Shown piece by piece: positions 7,887-18,671 of a stretch of 64,000 nucleotides of DNA. Position 1 is the stretch's first letter, and every line of letters starts with the position of its first letter. The stretch spans positions 97,371-161,370 of the forward strand of contig NZ_AUHU01000008.1 of NCBI RefSeq assembly GCF_000423345.1. Direction: 5' to 3'. The notes below the pieces were generated by a model. The model ran no database searches. It was not told the origin of the DNA and was given only the letters and a program-made list of their open reading frames with translations. The DNA comes from Marinimicrobium agarilyticum DSM 16975 (GTDB lineage Bacteria; Pseudomonadota; Gammaproteobacteria; Pseudomonadales; Cellvibrionaceae). Both the position numbers and the translations under genes were made by a program.

Positions 7887-10454
7887 TTACTTCAGCGGCG
7901 TGGCCCGACTGGTGGTATTGCCCAATCGAGCGCGCAACAGAACGGGCGCCTGCTCGCGATTGACCGAGGGGCTGTAAGCACTCCAATTCACGCCATTATT
8001 GGTGCTGACCTCCACAGGGAGGCCGGGCAGCGCGGTATTCACTTGCAGCTGCCCCGCTTCCCATTGAGCACCGGGCGGGGGAAGATAGAAATCCACTCCG
8101 GCGGCGGCCAGACGCGGCAATTCCCGCTCAACCAGGGTTCGGGCGAAGAGCGCGAACTCGCGCTCCCGCACTGTCGAATTGGGGGAGGTGCCTTCCCAGT
8201 CCGCCCGGTGCCAGGCACGCTCGGCCAAGGCCAGCAGCCGCGGGTAGAGCATGGGCTCGAGCTGTTCCGGTGTGCGGATGGTTTCGGTCCATACCTGGCC
8301 CTGAATACCGAGGATGTTCTCCGGCTTTTTCAGTGAAGGTAGCGCACGACCGACCAGCGCTTCCAGGTCGTCGATCGGCGCGCCGCTGCGGGTCGAGTCG
8401 GCATTGGCGTAAAGGTGCTCCGGCATATAGTTGAACACTTTGCGGGTGTCGGTAAAGCGGGTGGCCCAGTAATAGCCGCGCTCCTCGGGGTGAGCCTCGT
8501 AGGGGTGGTCAAAGTACAGGTGGGTTCCATGGGAGAGGACCACTTCGTAGCCGGCGTTGGCCAGCCGGTAGGCCCGGTCGGCGACACCCCATTCCCAGAT
8601 GTTGTCCCAGGCATTGGCGATCACCCGTTCGTTGTCGAACTGTTCGCGATTGAAAGGGTTGTTTGAGTCATACATCAGCCCGTCTTCCCAGCCGGCCAGG
8701 GCCATACCCCGTCGATCCGCCAGCTCGGCAATACGACTGACAAAGTAAGGTTTTAGATCCGCCACCCCGGCCACGCCTTCACGCTCGGCCATCAGTGCGC
8801 GGCAGGCCGGCGAACCGGTCCAGGAGCCCTTGCCGACTTCATCGCCCCCCATGTGGAAGATGTCGAGTTTCAGCCCGGCGTCCCGGTACATCTGCTGCAG
8901 CTCGTACATCACCTTGTCCACAAAGGCGTAGGTGGACTCCAGACAGACGTCGATGGAATTGTCGGTGTAGTTCTGCACGGTGATGTACTCCGAGGTGTCC
9001 TCGGGGTGGGAGAGCAGGTATTGGCGCGCCGCCTCCGGTTGATTCGCGGCCATCAGGCGCTGGTAGCGGGCATCCATGGATTTGATGGCAGCCCGGGCAT
9101 GGCCGGGCATATCGATCTCCGGAATCACTTCGATGTGGCGGGCGGCCGCGTACCGAAGGATTTCGACAAAGTCTTCCCGGGTGTAATAGCCGTTGCCACT
9201 GCCGCTTTTGAAGGGGCCGGTACCCAATTGGGTGAGCAGGCAGTCGGTTTCATCCAGATCGAAACAGCGCTCGGCGCCCACATCGGTCAACTCCGGCAGA
9301 CCCGGGATTTCCAGGCGCCAGCCTTCGTCCTCGGTCAGGTGCAGGTGCAGCTTGTTGAGCTTGTAGCGGCCCATCTGTTCGATCAGACGCAGGGTCACCG
9401 CCTGGCCGTGAAAGTTGCGACCCATGTCGTAGTGCATGCCGCGCCAACCGGCTCGGGGCGCATCGACCACGGTCAGGTTGGGCAGGGTCACGACTTCGCC
9501 CTCTAGTGAGGCGGGCAGCAATTTCAGCAGACTCTGCAGGCCGTAAAAGGCGCCGGCGTTGTCCCGACCGGTGATGGTGATTTCTTCATCGTCGATCACC
9601 AGGTGATAGCTTTCCGCTTTGTCCGGCAAGGCGGCGACGTCAGGATCAACCACCAAATGAATACGGGGGCCTTCCAACGGCTCGTGATCCGGAACGGTGG
9701 CGAAAGGCGCCGCAAACAACGTCGTCAGTTGTTCTGATAAGTAGTCGGCCTCCGAGGCGAGGCGGCCGGCGTAATGGATGGTCCAATCCGATGAAAGCCG
9801 AGTCTCACCCCACTGGGTTTTCAGAGACAGCGGCTTGGGGATGATGCGCTGGCGCACCGCCTCGTCGGAGACCCGCTGAGCGTTAACCTCGGCGTTCCGG
9901 ACAAAGCGACGCTCGGCCGTGGCGGTGGGCACCTGGTCCTGAGCGTTGCGCTGGCGCTGCTCGGGTCGCTCGAAGGCCTCGATAAAGTTCGCTATCTGCT
10001 CTGTGTCGGTATTGGCAAAAATCACCGGCTCGCGATTCTTGGCGGTAATGAACGCACGGGGCATAAAGTCGGTGTAGGCCGCCATGGCCGACGAAGGGCG
10101 GTAACGGAAGATGAGGGTCTGGTCGGGCTTGAGGCCTTCGAACGCCGCGGTCGGTGACAGCTTGTGCAAATCCCCTTGAATGTGGGTGAGCTGCAAGCCC
10201 TGGTCCCGGGTATCATCGATTTTGCGAACCGAGTGAAAGTAGAGGCGCCAGTCACCGTCGCCGGCCGGCAATGCCACGGAAGACTGATTATCGAGCGTCA
10301 ACCGGGCCAGGGGACCTGCCTCTGCGGTATTGCTGAGCACGCCAAAACGCAGCTCGGCGTCAGTGCCAAACTGCTGTAATTGTGTCTGGGTGAGGTTTTG
10401 CCCGAAGCAATGGATGCTGAGGCAACATACAACCAAGGTGGCCAGGGTTTTCAT
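7887..10454 (-). CDS. Beta-N-acetylhexosaminidase, GH20 (chitobiase-like)
   Basis: This 855-residue secreted or periplasmic exo-hydrolase is predicted to release terminal N-acetylhexosamine from chito-oligosaccharides or glycans. The start at 10454 is chosen because AGGAG lies just upstream and a signal peptide (MKTLATLVVCCLSIHCFGQ) follows at once. Domains in order are an N-terminal chitobiase carbohydrate-binding-like domain (residues about 25-170), a GH20b domain (about 220-340), the TIM-barrel catalytic domain beginning at WRGMHYDMGRNFH, and a C-terminal Ig-like domain. The catalytic Asp-Glu pair is D538-E539 in HMGGDEVGKG, the signature of substrate-assisted catalysis. A LacI-type palindrome sits about 50 bases upstream of the start, which supports sugar-inducible expression. 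The length and architecture resemble marine chitobiases. Activity on chitobiose versus other glycans is not decided by sequence. Confidence 0.93.
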   Translation of the reverse strand: MKTLATLVVCCLSIHCFGQNLTQTQLQQFGTDAELRFGVLSNTAEAGPLARLTLDNQSSVALPAGDGDWRLYFHSVRKIDDTRDQGLQLTHIQGDLHKLSPTAAFEGLKPDQTLIFRYRPSSAMAAYTDFMPRAFITAKNREPVIFANTDTEQIANFIEAFERPEQRQRNAQDQVPTATAERRFVRNAEVNAQRVSDEAVRQRIIPKPLSLKTQWGETRLSSDWTIHYAGRLASEADYLSEQLTTLFAAPFATVPDHEPLEGPRIHLVVDPDVAALPDKAESYHLVIDDEEITITGRDNAGAFYGLQSLLKLLPASLEGEVVTLPNLTVVDAPRAGWRGMHYDMGRNFHGQAVTLRLIEQMGRYKLNKLHLHLTEDEGWRLEIPGLPELTDVGAERCFDLDETDCLLTQLGTGPFKSGSGNGYYTREDFVEILRYAAARHIEVIPEIDMPGHARAAIKSMDARYQRLMAANQPEAARQYLLSHPEDTSEYITVQNYTDNSIDVCLESTYAFVDKVMYELQQMYRDAGLKLDIFHMGGDEVGKGSWTGSPACRALMAEREGVAGVADLKPYFVSRIAELADRRGMALAGWEDGLMYDSNNPFNREQFDNERVIANAWDNIWEWGVADRAYRLANAGYEVVLSHGTHLYFDHPYEAHPEERGYYWATRFTDTRKVFNYMPEHLYANADSTRSGAPIDDLEALVGRALPSLKKPENILGIQGQVWTETIRTPEQLEPMLYPRLLALAERAWHRADWEGTSPNSTVREREFALFARTLVERELPRLAAAGVDFYLPPPGAQWEAGQLQVNTALPGLPVEVSTNNGVNWSAYSPSVNREQAPVLLRARLGNTTSRATPLK

Positions 10455-10501
10455 TATTGGACTCCTGCGTTTGATACAACCCGGGAGAGCATAGCCTACA
10501 C

Positions 10502-10517
10502 TAGACAACGTTGTCTA
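10502..10517. promoter_or_regulatory. LacI-type operator palindrome upstream of the hexosaminidase
   Basis: TAGACAACGTTGTCTA is a perfect 16-base palindrome whose core is identical to the site before the TonB receptor. It is centred about 55 bases upstream of the hexosaminidase ATG, where repressor binding would block transcription. It is the longest of the three related sites. Confidence 0.7.
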
Positions 10518-10560
10518 ATCTTTCCAAGAAATTCTCTTTATCGAGGGTATTTGGGCATCT

Positions 10561-10595
10561 AAACAAAAGGGGCGCCGGATCAACTCATCCGGCGT
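10561..10595 (-). terminator. Rho-independent terminator after the GH9 gene
   Basis: GCGCCGGAT and ATCCGGCGT form a 9-bp stem (one G-U pair) around a 6-base loop. In leftward transcripts a U-rich tail (from AAACAAAA on the plus strand) follows. It lies 13 bases past the GH9 stop codon. Confidence 0.8.
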
Positions 10596-10608
10596 CCTTG
10601 AAGAGGAT

Positions 10609-12714
10609 TTATTTCACAAACCGGGATAGTAGACGGATATACGCCACTTGGTAGTCGTTGTGGTTTTCCGTCACCTGCCAGGAGTTGACCGGCCAGCTGG
10701 TGTTGAAGTCCAGGTAGGCTTTGGCGGCGGGCTGATCGGCGGGGGGCGAGAGCTCCTCCGCCCCGCAGCGGGCATTGTTTTCCGAGCCACCGCAGCTGTC
10801 AGGGCAGCAGGCATCCCAACTGTACGACGGGTTGGGGCCTCCCACCAGGTAGCCCGGGGCGGGACCGTAGTTCGAGGTTTTCACCGAGTCCCAGTTCGCA
10901 CTGCCGTCGGAAAACCAGCTGTGGTAGAAGCTGTCTACGGAATTGTGGACGTCCAGATGGTACATATTGGACAGGTAGACCTTACCCAGGGGGTTGGTGC
11001 CGTGCAGGTAATTCAGGTAGCCCAGCGCGGCGTTGTCGATTGCCTGCTCACCGGCATCACCCAGGCCATGCACCGCCAGGTTGGTAAAGGTCAGACCCTG
11101 GCGGGCCATGGTGCGGTTGCTGCCCCAGGTAAAGTTGCTTTCTCCCAGGTAGGCCCGGTAGGCGTCTTGGGCCTGGGTCACGGCCTCCCAGTGACCATTC
11201 ATACCGTTGGTGTAAGCGGTCCGAATGTCGTTCACGACCGAATCGGTCGCGTCGGGGAGGGAGGCGTAGTAGAGCCAATGCGTGGTTTCCGGTTCATTCC
11301 AGGGACCGACCCAGGTGATAGGGTGATCCCTGTATTCGTTCTCGGCGAAAGTTTTGTAGTCGCTCTCACCCGTGGCGGCAAACAGATAGAGGGCGGCAAT
11401 GCGTTTTTTCATCGCCCGTCCATCGTCGTCCACTTCCTGCTCGCCGGCAGCCACTTTGCCACTGTTTTCAAACGTCACCGATGGGTGGGCGTCGGCCCAG
11501 TCCCAGGCGTTTTCCGCGCGGGTGGCCAGTTCCTGAGCGTAGGTTTCCCAACCCTCGACCTGCGCAAAGATCACGCTGCCAAAGGCGAACGCCTGAGCAC
11601 TGGTCAGGGTCGCGGAGGTCGTGGCCGGCCCGTAAACGCTGGGACCGGTCGCGGACGATGGGGGGCTGGCATGGGCGAGCCCCATGACCGAGAGCACCGA
11701 ACCGTCGTCCTCCTGCATCCGGATCAACCAGTCCATCCCCCATTTCAGTTCGTCCAGCAAATCGGGGATGCCGTTGCCGGATTCGGGGATATTGAAATCG
11801 TCGGTCCAGATACCGGGGTTTTCCCGGTAGGTGTGCATCAGCACCACCAGGTAGTCAGCGTGCCAGTTGGTGTATTTGTTGTAGTCACCGGCATCGTACC
11901 AGCCGCCGCGAAGGTCACGCTCGGTACTGGCGTCGTTTTCAGAGCCGTAGAGGCGGGCAGCGGGATCCTGGCCCTCGCCCAAATGGCTGGCGCCGTCGGC
12001 CCAACCGGTACCGGCATGGGTGGCCAACTTTTCGTCGCCCGCGCGCTGGTAGAAGAAGGTGCGCACCGCGTCTTTCAGGACCGGTTTATACACATCCGCT
12101 CCGATGGAAAACGCGGGAGAGCGGACATTTTGGCTTCGGTCCCACACCACATAGCGACCCGGATCGGTCACGGCACTGAAATCAAACCACCAGGCCTTGT
12201 CACCGGAAATATCACTGATGGCGCCCTCGTTCCAGGTACTGGGCGAGCCGGTGTGGACGACTTCGCCGGAATCGACATTAACCAGAGCGTAGTCTTCACC
12301 GGGCGCAAAGCTCAAACCGCTATCGAATCCGGCCTGCGGGTCGCGCAATACCGCGACTTTTTGAGCAGAGGGAAGATAACCAAACTGGTCCACCACAAGG
12401 CAGACCGCCACTGGGGCATTTTCCACCTCGGCGGCCACCAGAGTCTCGGGAGGAGACTGGTCGCAAACCTGCGCGGTGTCGGGTTCGCTGCTCGATTGCG
12501 CACTCGAGGTGCTGCTCGCGGCAGAGGAGAGGTCGCTCGATTCGGAGGAAGATTCAGAGTCGGCCTCGCTGGAGTTGGCGCTGCTTTGAGCAACCCTACT
12601 CTGGCTTGAGCCGCCTGTCTCGCCGCCGGAAGAGGAGCCGCCGCAGGCGCTTAAACCAACACCGAGTAACATTGCCAATAGAGAACGGGTAATGAGCGTC
12701 GAACGCATTTTCAT
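10609..12714 (-). CDS. Endoglucanase/cellulase lipoprotein, GH9
   Basis: This 701-residue protein is predicted to cleave beta-1,4-glucan by inversion. It begins with a lipoprotein signal whose lipobox is LSAC, followed by a Ser-rich linker (about residues 25-75) typical of cell-wall-degrading Cellvibrionales enzymes. An Ig-like CelD_N domain follows (VCLVVDQFGYLPSAQKVAVL onward), then the GH9 (alpha/alpha)6 catalytic domain. Catalytic acids are visible: D274 and D277 in GGWYDAGDYNKY and E683 in the C-terminal TENHNDYQ. HGTNPLG and SYSWDACCPD segments lie near the end. It is probably tethered to the outer membrane. It is a monocistronic unit with a terminator behind it and a TGTAAACGGTTACA palindrome upstream. 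The GH9 call is firm. Endo versus processive action, and cellulose versus mixed-link glucan, are open. Confidence 0.93.
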   Translation of the reverse strand: MKMRSTLITRSLLAMLLGVGLSACGGSSSGGETGGSSQSRVAQSSANSSEADSESSSESSDLSSAASSTSSAQSSSEPDTAQVCDQSPPETLVAAEVENAPVAVCLVVDQFGYLPSAQKVAVLRDPQAGFDSGLSFAPGEDYALVNVDSGEVVHTGSPSTWNEGAISDISGDKAWWFDFSAVTDPGRYVVWDRSQNVRSPAFSIGADVYKPVLKDAVRTFFYQRAGDEKLATHAGTGWADGASHLGEGQDPAARLYGSENDASTERDLRGGWYDAGDYNKYTNWHADYLVVLMHTYRENPGIWTDDFNIPESGNGIPDLLDELKWGMDWLIRMQEDDGSVLSVMGLAHASPPSSATGPSVYGPATTSATLTSAQAFAFGSVIFAQVEGWETYAQELATRAENAWDWADAHPSVTFENSGKVAAGEQEVDDDGRAMKKRIAALYLFAATGESDYKTFAENEYRDHPITWVGPWNEPETTHWLYYASLPDATDSVVNDIRTAYTNGMNGHWEAVTQAQDAYRAYLGESNFTWGSNRTMARQGLTFTNLAVHGLGDAGEQAIDNAALGYLNYLHGTNPLGKVYLSNMYHLDVHNSVDSFYHSWFSDGSANWDSVKTSNYGPAPGYLVGGPNPSYSWDACCPDSCGGSENNARCGAEELSPPADQPAAKAYLDFNTSWPVNSWQVTENHNDYQVAYIRLLSRFVK

Positions 12715-12770
12715 ACCTCAATTATTTTTTTGTATTTGAAGGTATGCAGCCTAAACAATTTCGCTGGTAC

Positions 12771-12784
12771 TGTAAACGGTTACA
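12771..12784. promoter_or_regulatory. Operator-like palindrome upstream of the GH9 gene
   Basis: TGTAAACGGTTACA contains TGTAA and TTACA as a perfect inverted repeat around ACGG. This is LacI-family-like symmetry with a different sequence from the three GACAACGTTGTC sites. It lies about 57 bases upstream of the GH9 start, so the cellulase is probably under a separate sugar-responsive regulator. Confidence 0.5.
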
Positions 12785-12788
12785 ACGG

Positions 12789-14237
12789 TTAAAAAGTGCT
12801 CAACCCCGTCGCCTCCATGACACGATACTGGATTCGGGGCCAGAGGCTTTCATCCGCGTAGACCTCGTAGTCCACGCTATATTGGCGTCCCAGGCGATTG
12901 TGCCAGCGCTCGTCGAACCACTGGGCGCCGCTGGTCAACGGTTCCGTACTCAGCGGGCCCCGAAGCACCACACTGGTCTCCAGGTTCAGGTTGTGCAGAT
13001 TACGGCGGGTGAAGTTGGTCGAGCCCAGAAGCATACGCGCGGTACCATCGGCATCGCGGTGCATCAACCATTTGGAGTGGCATTGCTCACCGTGGGTGTC
13101 ACACCAACGGACCGCCACTCCGGTACTGACCAATTCGTGGGCGACGGGACGATTGGGGACGCCGTTTTTCTCTCGACCGAAGGCATCCTTGTTGGGGTCG
13201 AGCAGTATTCGCACGTTCACTCCCCGCTCGGCGGCCTGTTGCAGTGCTCGTACCAGATGCCGATCGGACAGGTAGAACATGGCCATATCCAGCTGTTCCC
13301 CGGCATCCGCGCCATTAATCAGTTCAAGCGCCGCGCGCTCTACGGCACGCTCCGTGACTACCTGCACGGTCAGCTCGGATGAAACAGGGGCGCCGGCGGG
13401 GTCCGGCGCCTGTGAGGGCGCCGGACCATCGGAAAACTCCAGAACCGCGGCCTCGCTCTGCAACAGATCCCCCGTCGCCGGGCCGCTGAAGCGAAGGGCC
13501 ACGTTGCCGTGGGCGCTGCTGCCATCGTGGGGGTTGGCGGAAGTAACCAGAGCGGTTAAGTCGCCCCCTTCATCCACCATCAGCAGCTTGCGGTGGTTGG
13601 CTTTGAAATTGATGAGCGTCAGATAGCTGCGCAAAGACACCCGACCCTCACCAAAGGGGTTGGGAAGCGTATTGCCCGCCGAATTGCCCCAGGGTTGAAC
13701 AAAGGGGCGCCATAAGGATGAGTAAAGCGGGTTGCTGTCCCGAAGCTGGGTCAGGTCAGTGAGCGTCACGGAAATGCCGGCCGCTTTCAGTCGCTCGAAA
13801 TGAGGGGAGGGCAGTCCACCGTAGAGGGTGTTCAGAGGGTCAGTAATGACCAGAACCTGCAGTTCGGGGTGGCGCTTTTTCTGGGCGATCAGCCGATCGG
13901 TTAATTCGGACGACAGGGCTCGGTGGGTGTCCGTCAACTGTCCCAGGTAAGCGTTGAACAGGAACATATCCACCAACACGAACCGTTCGGCCTGACCGAT
14001 CAACCGAAACACTTCGTCAAATATTACCTGTTCGGTGTGGCGTGTTCCCTGTTCATCCACATAGGTCCGATCTGCCAAGAACCGCACATCAGTGGCGGGT
14101 CTTGGTGGCGCTTCCATGCCAACACCCTCTGGCAAGGGCTTAAAAACACCGTAAAGGCCAGTCCCCAAAAGGACAACAAACAGCAATCCCAGGAGTGCCA
14201 GACCGTAGCGGAGAATAGGCCTTTTTGTTTTTACCAT
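12789..14237 (-). CDS. Phospholipase D-like / cardiolipin-synthase-like membrane protein
   Basis: This 482-residue protein has one N-terminal transmembrane segment (about residues 10-30) and two HKD half-motifs of the phospholipase D superfamily. The first is NHRKLLMVDEGGD with SANPHD behind it, the second CHSKWLMHRDADG with GSTNF behind it. Two HxK motifs within one chain are needed to form a PLD active site, so phosphodiester or transphosphatidylation activity is likely. The protein is probably anchored in the inner membrane facing the periplasm. Closest recognised functions are cardiolipin-synthase-like enzymes, though the length and domain layout do not prove this. It lies 33 bases downstream of glmU in the same direction and may be co-transcribed. 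The substrate is unknown. Confidence 0.8.
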   Translation of the reverse strand: MVKTKRPILRYGLALLGLLFVVLLGTGLYGVFKPLPEGVGMEAPPRPATDVRFLADRTYVDEQGTRHTEQVIFDEVFRLIGQAERFVLVDMFLFNAYLGQLTDTHRALSSELTDRLIAQKKRHPELQVLVITDPLNTLYGGLPSPHFERLKAAGISVTLTDLTQLRDSNPLYSSLWRPFVQPWGNSAGNTLPNPFGEGRVSLRSYLTLINFKANHRKLLMVDEGGDLTALVTSANPHDGSSAHGNVALRFSGPATGDLLQSEAAVLEFSDGPAPSQAPDPAGAPVSSELTVQVVTERAVERAALELINGADAGEQLDMAMFYLSDRHLVRALQQAAERGVNVRILLDPNKDAFGREKNGVPNRPVAHELVSTGVAVRWCDTHGEQCHSKWLMHRDADGTARMLLGSTNFTRRNLHNLNLETSVVLRGPLSTEPLTSGAQWFDERWHNRLGRQYSVDYEVYADESLWPRIQYRVMEATGLSTF

Positions 14238-14270
14238 AGCGAATCAGTCCTTTTTGGGTCTTATCCATCG

Positions 14271-15641
14271 TCAGGATTTTTTGGTGGGACGCTGCCAGCC
14301 CTGGATGTTGCGCTGGCGACCCCGGGCGATGGCCAGTTCTTCGTCGGGCACATCCTTCGTGATGATCGAGCCGGCGCCGATGGTGGTGTTATTACCCAAC
14401 TTGACCGGCGCCACCAGCGCGGTGTTGGAGCCGATGAAGGCATTGTCGCCGATTTCGGTCAGGAATTTGTTGACGCCGTCGTAGTTGCAGGTGATTGTCC
14501 CCGCACCGACGTTTACACCAGCGCCAAGTTTGCTGTCGCCGATGTAGCTCAAGTGATTGACCTTACTGCCGGCTCCGATGGTGGCTTTTTTGATTTCCAC
14601 AAAGTTGCCCACCTTGGCGCCGTCCGCCAGTTGGGTGCCGGGACGCAGCCGGGCGAAAGGACCCACGGCGCAGCCGGAGGCGATGCGGGCGCCTTCGATC
14701 ACCGAGTTGGCCTTGATTTGGGTGCCCGCGCCGATGACGCAGTCCTTCAGGTAGCAGTTGGGCTCCAGGGTCACGCCATCTTCGAGCATGACTTCCCCCT
14801 CGAACACGCAATTCACATCAATGACCACGTCCCGACCGGTGGTGAGTCGGCCTCGGCAGTCGAAGCGGGCCGGATCCATCAGGGTGACGCCCTGAACCAT
14901 CAGTTGCTCGGCCTGGCGGCGCTGGTAATAACGCTCCAGAGCGGCCTGCTGCTGGCGATTGTTGATGCCTTCGACTTCTTCCGGGTGGTCCGGATGGGCG
15001 GCGTGAACACCCAGGCCATCACGGCGGGCCATGGCGATAATATCGGTCAGGTAGTACTCGCCCTGGGCGTTGTCGTTGCTCAGGGTAGGCAGCCACTGCT
15101 GCAGATGCTTGGCCTTGGCGGCCATGATGCCAGTATTGATTTCGGTAATGCGTTTTTGAGCCTCCGTAGCGTCCTTGTGTTCGACAATCGCTTCCACCCG
15201 GCCGTTGGCGTCCCGCAGGATGCGGCCGTAACCGCCCGGTTCAGGCAAATCGACCGTCAGCAGGCCGATGGTGGTATCGGTGACTGCCTCCGCCAGCTTG
15301 CGCAGAGTGTCGGCGCTGGTCAGGGGCACATCCCCATAGAGAATCAAGACGGTGGCGTCATCCCGAAAGTGGGGTAGCGCCTGTTGAACCGCATGACCAG
15401 TGCCCAGCTGTTCGGTTTGAGGGACGAAACGAACGTCGTCGGCCGCCAGACGGGCTTCGACCTTCTCGGCGCCATGGCCTACCACCAGCATGATGCGATC
15501 ACTCCCCAGGGCGCGGGCACTGTCCACCACATGCTGGACCAGCGGCCGACCGCCGATAGGGTGCAGAACCTTGGGTAAATCGGAACGCATGCGGGTGCCT
15601 TTGCCGGCGGCGAGGATGACGATATCGAGGGGGGCGGTCAT
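14271..15641 (-). CDS. glmU: Bifunctional GlcNAc-1-P uridyltransferase / GlcN-1-P acetyltransferase
   Basis: This 456-residue cytoplasmic enzyme makes UDP-GlcNAc, the precursor of peptidoglycan and LPS. The N-terminal pyrophosphorylase domain starts with ILAAGKGTRM, the nucleotide-binding signature, and includes LPKVLHPIGG. The C-terminal acetyltransferase is a left-handed beta-helix rich in hexapeptide repeats, with RLRPGT, VGNFVEIKK and GAGTITCNYDG motifs. The length equals the usual 450-460. It follows the atp operon in the same direction but is separated by a terminator, the same relative order as in Pseudomonas. Confidence 0.98.
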   Translation of the reverse strand: MTAPLDIVILAAGKGTRMRSDLPKVLHPIGGRPLVQHVVDSARALGSDRIMLVVGHGAEKVEARLAADDVRFVPQTEQLGTGHAVQQALPHFRDDATVLILYGDVPLTSADTLRKLAEAVTDTTIGLLTVDLPEPGGYGRILRDANGRVEAIVEHKDATEAQKRITEINTGIMAAKAKHLQQWLPTLSNDNAQGEYYLTDIIAMARRDGLGVHAAHPDHPEEVEGINNRQQQAALERYYQRRQAEQLMVQGVTLMDPARFDCRGRLTTGRDVVIDVNCVFEGEVMLEDGVTLEPNCYLKDCVIGAGTQIKANSVIEGARIASGCAVGPFARLRPGTQLADGAKVGNFVEIKKATIGAGSKVNHLSYIGDSKLGAGVNVGAGTITCNYDGVNKFLTEIGDNAFIGSNTALVAPVKLGNNTTIGAGSIITKDVPDEELAIARGRQRNIQGWQRPTKKS

Positions 15642-15701
15642 GAGAATGCTCCTTCAAGGATGCACGAATGTCGCATCTTAAAAACACAGGGGTATGAACA
15701 C

Positions 15702-15732
15702 AAAAAAGGGCGGCCGTTCAGCCACCCTTTTT
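15702..15732 (-). terminator. Terminator of the atp operon
   Basis: AAAAAAGGGCGGC and GCCACCCTTTTT form a stem (one internal mismatch) with A- and T-runs on the two sides, so it would work in either direction. It lies about 25 bases past the atpC stop codon and separates the ATP synthase operon from glmU. Confidence 0.8.
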
Positions 15733-15756
15733 CGTTGCCGGTACCGGGCACAACAA

Positions 15757-16188
15757 TTACTTGTTGCTGCCCAGGCGCTTGCGGATCGACTGCAGCGTGC
15801 GCAACTGCGCGGCCGCTTCCGCCAGCTCGATGGCGGCTCTGGAGTAGTCGATTTCGCCGGACTGGTTGGTCAGCTGCTTTTGAGCGGCCTCTTTGGCCTC
15901 CAGGGCAGCGGCCTCGTCCATGTCACCGGCTCGCAGTGCTTCGTCGGCCAGGACGGTGACGTGGTAGGGCTGAACTTCCAGGTAGCCACCGGAGACGTAG
16001 TAGATCTCCTCTTCGCCACTGTCTTTGACGATCCGCACCGGACCCGGCTCCAGGCCAGTCAGAAGGGGAGCGTGACCGTAGGTAACACCGAGGTCCCCGA
16101 GGGAACCGGTCGCCACGATCATCTTCACCAGTCCGGAGAAGATTTCCCGCTCTGCACTGACTATATCGCAGTGAACTGTCATAGCCAT
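15757..16188 (-). CDS. atpC: ATP synthase F1 subunit epsilon
   Basis: This 143-residue protein is the central-stalk subunit that links rotor to catalytic head and can inhibit ATP hydrolysis. The N-terminal beta-sandwich begins [19 protein letters not shown] and contains [19 protein letters not shown]. The C-terminal helical hairpin has the [13 protein letters not shown] pattern. It is the last gene of the atp operon, 55 bases after atpD, and is followed by a terminator. Confidence 0.97.
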   Translation of the reverse strand: MAMTVHCDIVSAEREIFSGLVKMIVATGSLGDLGVTYGHAPLLTGLEPGPVRIVKDSGEEEIYYVSGGYLEVQPYHVTVLADEALRAGDMDEAAALEAKEAAQKQLTNQSGEIDYSRAAIELAEAAAQLRTLQSIRKRLGSNK

Positions 16189-16243
16189 AGATCTGCCTCT
16201 AACGCTTCAGGGTCAGTGGCCCGGCATTGCCGGGCCGGCGGGT

Positions 16244-17647
<1,404 letters not shown>

Positions 17648-17752
17648 TCAGATCCGGCCGACTGTCAGTGAGACACTGAGGACAGCCTGGGACTGAAGGT
17701 TTTAACTCAAAAAAGGTTGCTCAGCTTAGGCCCAACGTTGGCCACTGAATCA

Positions 17753-18625
17753 TCAGTTCGCCACAGCGGCGGCACCGCCCACGATTTCCGACAGCTCTTG
17801 GGTAATCGCTGCCTGACGTGCTTTGTTGTATACCAGCTGAAGATCGCTGATCAAATCGCCCGCGTTGTCGGTGGCGCTCTTCATCGCTACCATCCGCGCG
17901 GCCATTTCACAGGCACCGTTTTCAACCACGGCCTGATAAACCTGGGACTCGATATAGCGAGTCAACAGCCCGTCGAGCAGCTGCTCGGCGTCGGGCTCGT
18001 ACAGGTAATCCCAGTGATGTTGCAGCTTCTCTTCTTTCTCGGGTACCAGAGGCAGTAACTGCTGCACTTCCGGTTGCTGAGTCATGGTGTTGATAAATTC
18101 GTTGCCGACCAAATACAGTTTGTCGATCTTGCCGTCGGCATAGGCATCCAGCATGACCTTGACGCTACCAATCAGGGAAGACACCGAGGGTGCTTCACCC
18201 AAGTCCCGGGCAGAGGCGACGACATTGCCACCGTGGCTGTTGAAAAAGGCCGCGGCTTTGGCGCCCAACAGGCAGAGGTCAATGGCGACGCCTTCGTCGT
18301 TCCAGGTTTTCATGGATTTCAAAGCGGCTTTGAACACGTTGACGTTCAAGCCACCACAGAGGCCACGGTCACTGGAGACGATGATGTAACCCACCCGTTT
18401 GACGTCGCGCTCTTCCATAAAGCGGTTTTTGTATTCCGGGTTGGCGTTGGCAAGGTGGCCGACTACCGCACGCATGCGCTGAGCGTAGGGCTTGCCCAGC
18501 TCCATCCGCTCTTGAGCTTTACGCATCTTACTCGCGGCGACCATTTCCATCGCGCTGGTAATTTTCTGCGTGCTTTTAATGCTCGAAATCTGCGTCCGAA
18601 TCTCTTTTGCGCCTGCCATACTCAA
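17753..18625 (-). CDS. atpG: ATP synthase F1 subunit gamma
   Basis: This 290-residue central rotor shaft has the conserved N-terminal coiled-coil [32 protein letters not shown], read here in two parts ([17 protein letters not shown] and [15 protein letters not shown]). [10 protein letters not shown] lies in the middle and [17 protein letters not shown] at the C-terminus. These are diagnostic. The gap to atpD (17630-17752) is about 120 bases and holds no gene. Confidence 0.98.
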   Translation of the reverse strand: MSMAGAKEIRTQISSIKSTQKITSAMEMVAASKMRKAQERMELGKPYAQRMRAVVGHLANANPEYKNRFMEERDVKRVGYIIVSSDRGLCGGLNVNVFKAALKSMKTWNDEGVAIDLCLLGAKAAAFFNSHGGNVVASARDLGEAPSVSSLIGSVKVMLDAYADGKIDKLYLVGNEFINTMTQQPEVQQLLPLVPEKEEKLQHHWDYLYEPDAEQLLDGLLTRYIESQVYQAVVENGACEMAARMVAMKSATDNAGDLISDLQLVYNKARQAAITQELSEIVGGAAAVAN

Positions 18626-18671
18626 AGGCCCTCAAGCGTGAATGAAGCGGTGCCTGTTGGCACCGCCCGTC

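Noticed and set aside
10648..12609. 653-residue rightward open frame
   Set aside because: It lies wholly opposite the GH9 gene. High GC at third positions keeps the antisense frame open; no start signal or domain is seen.
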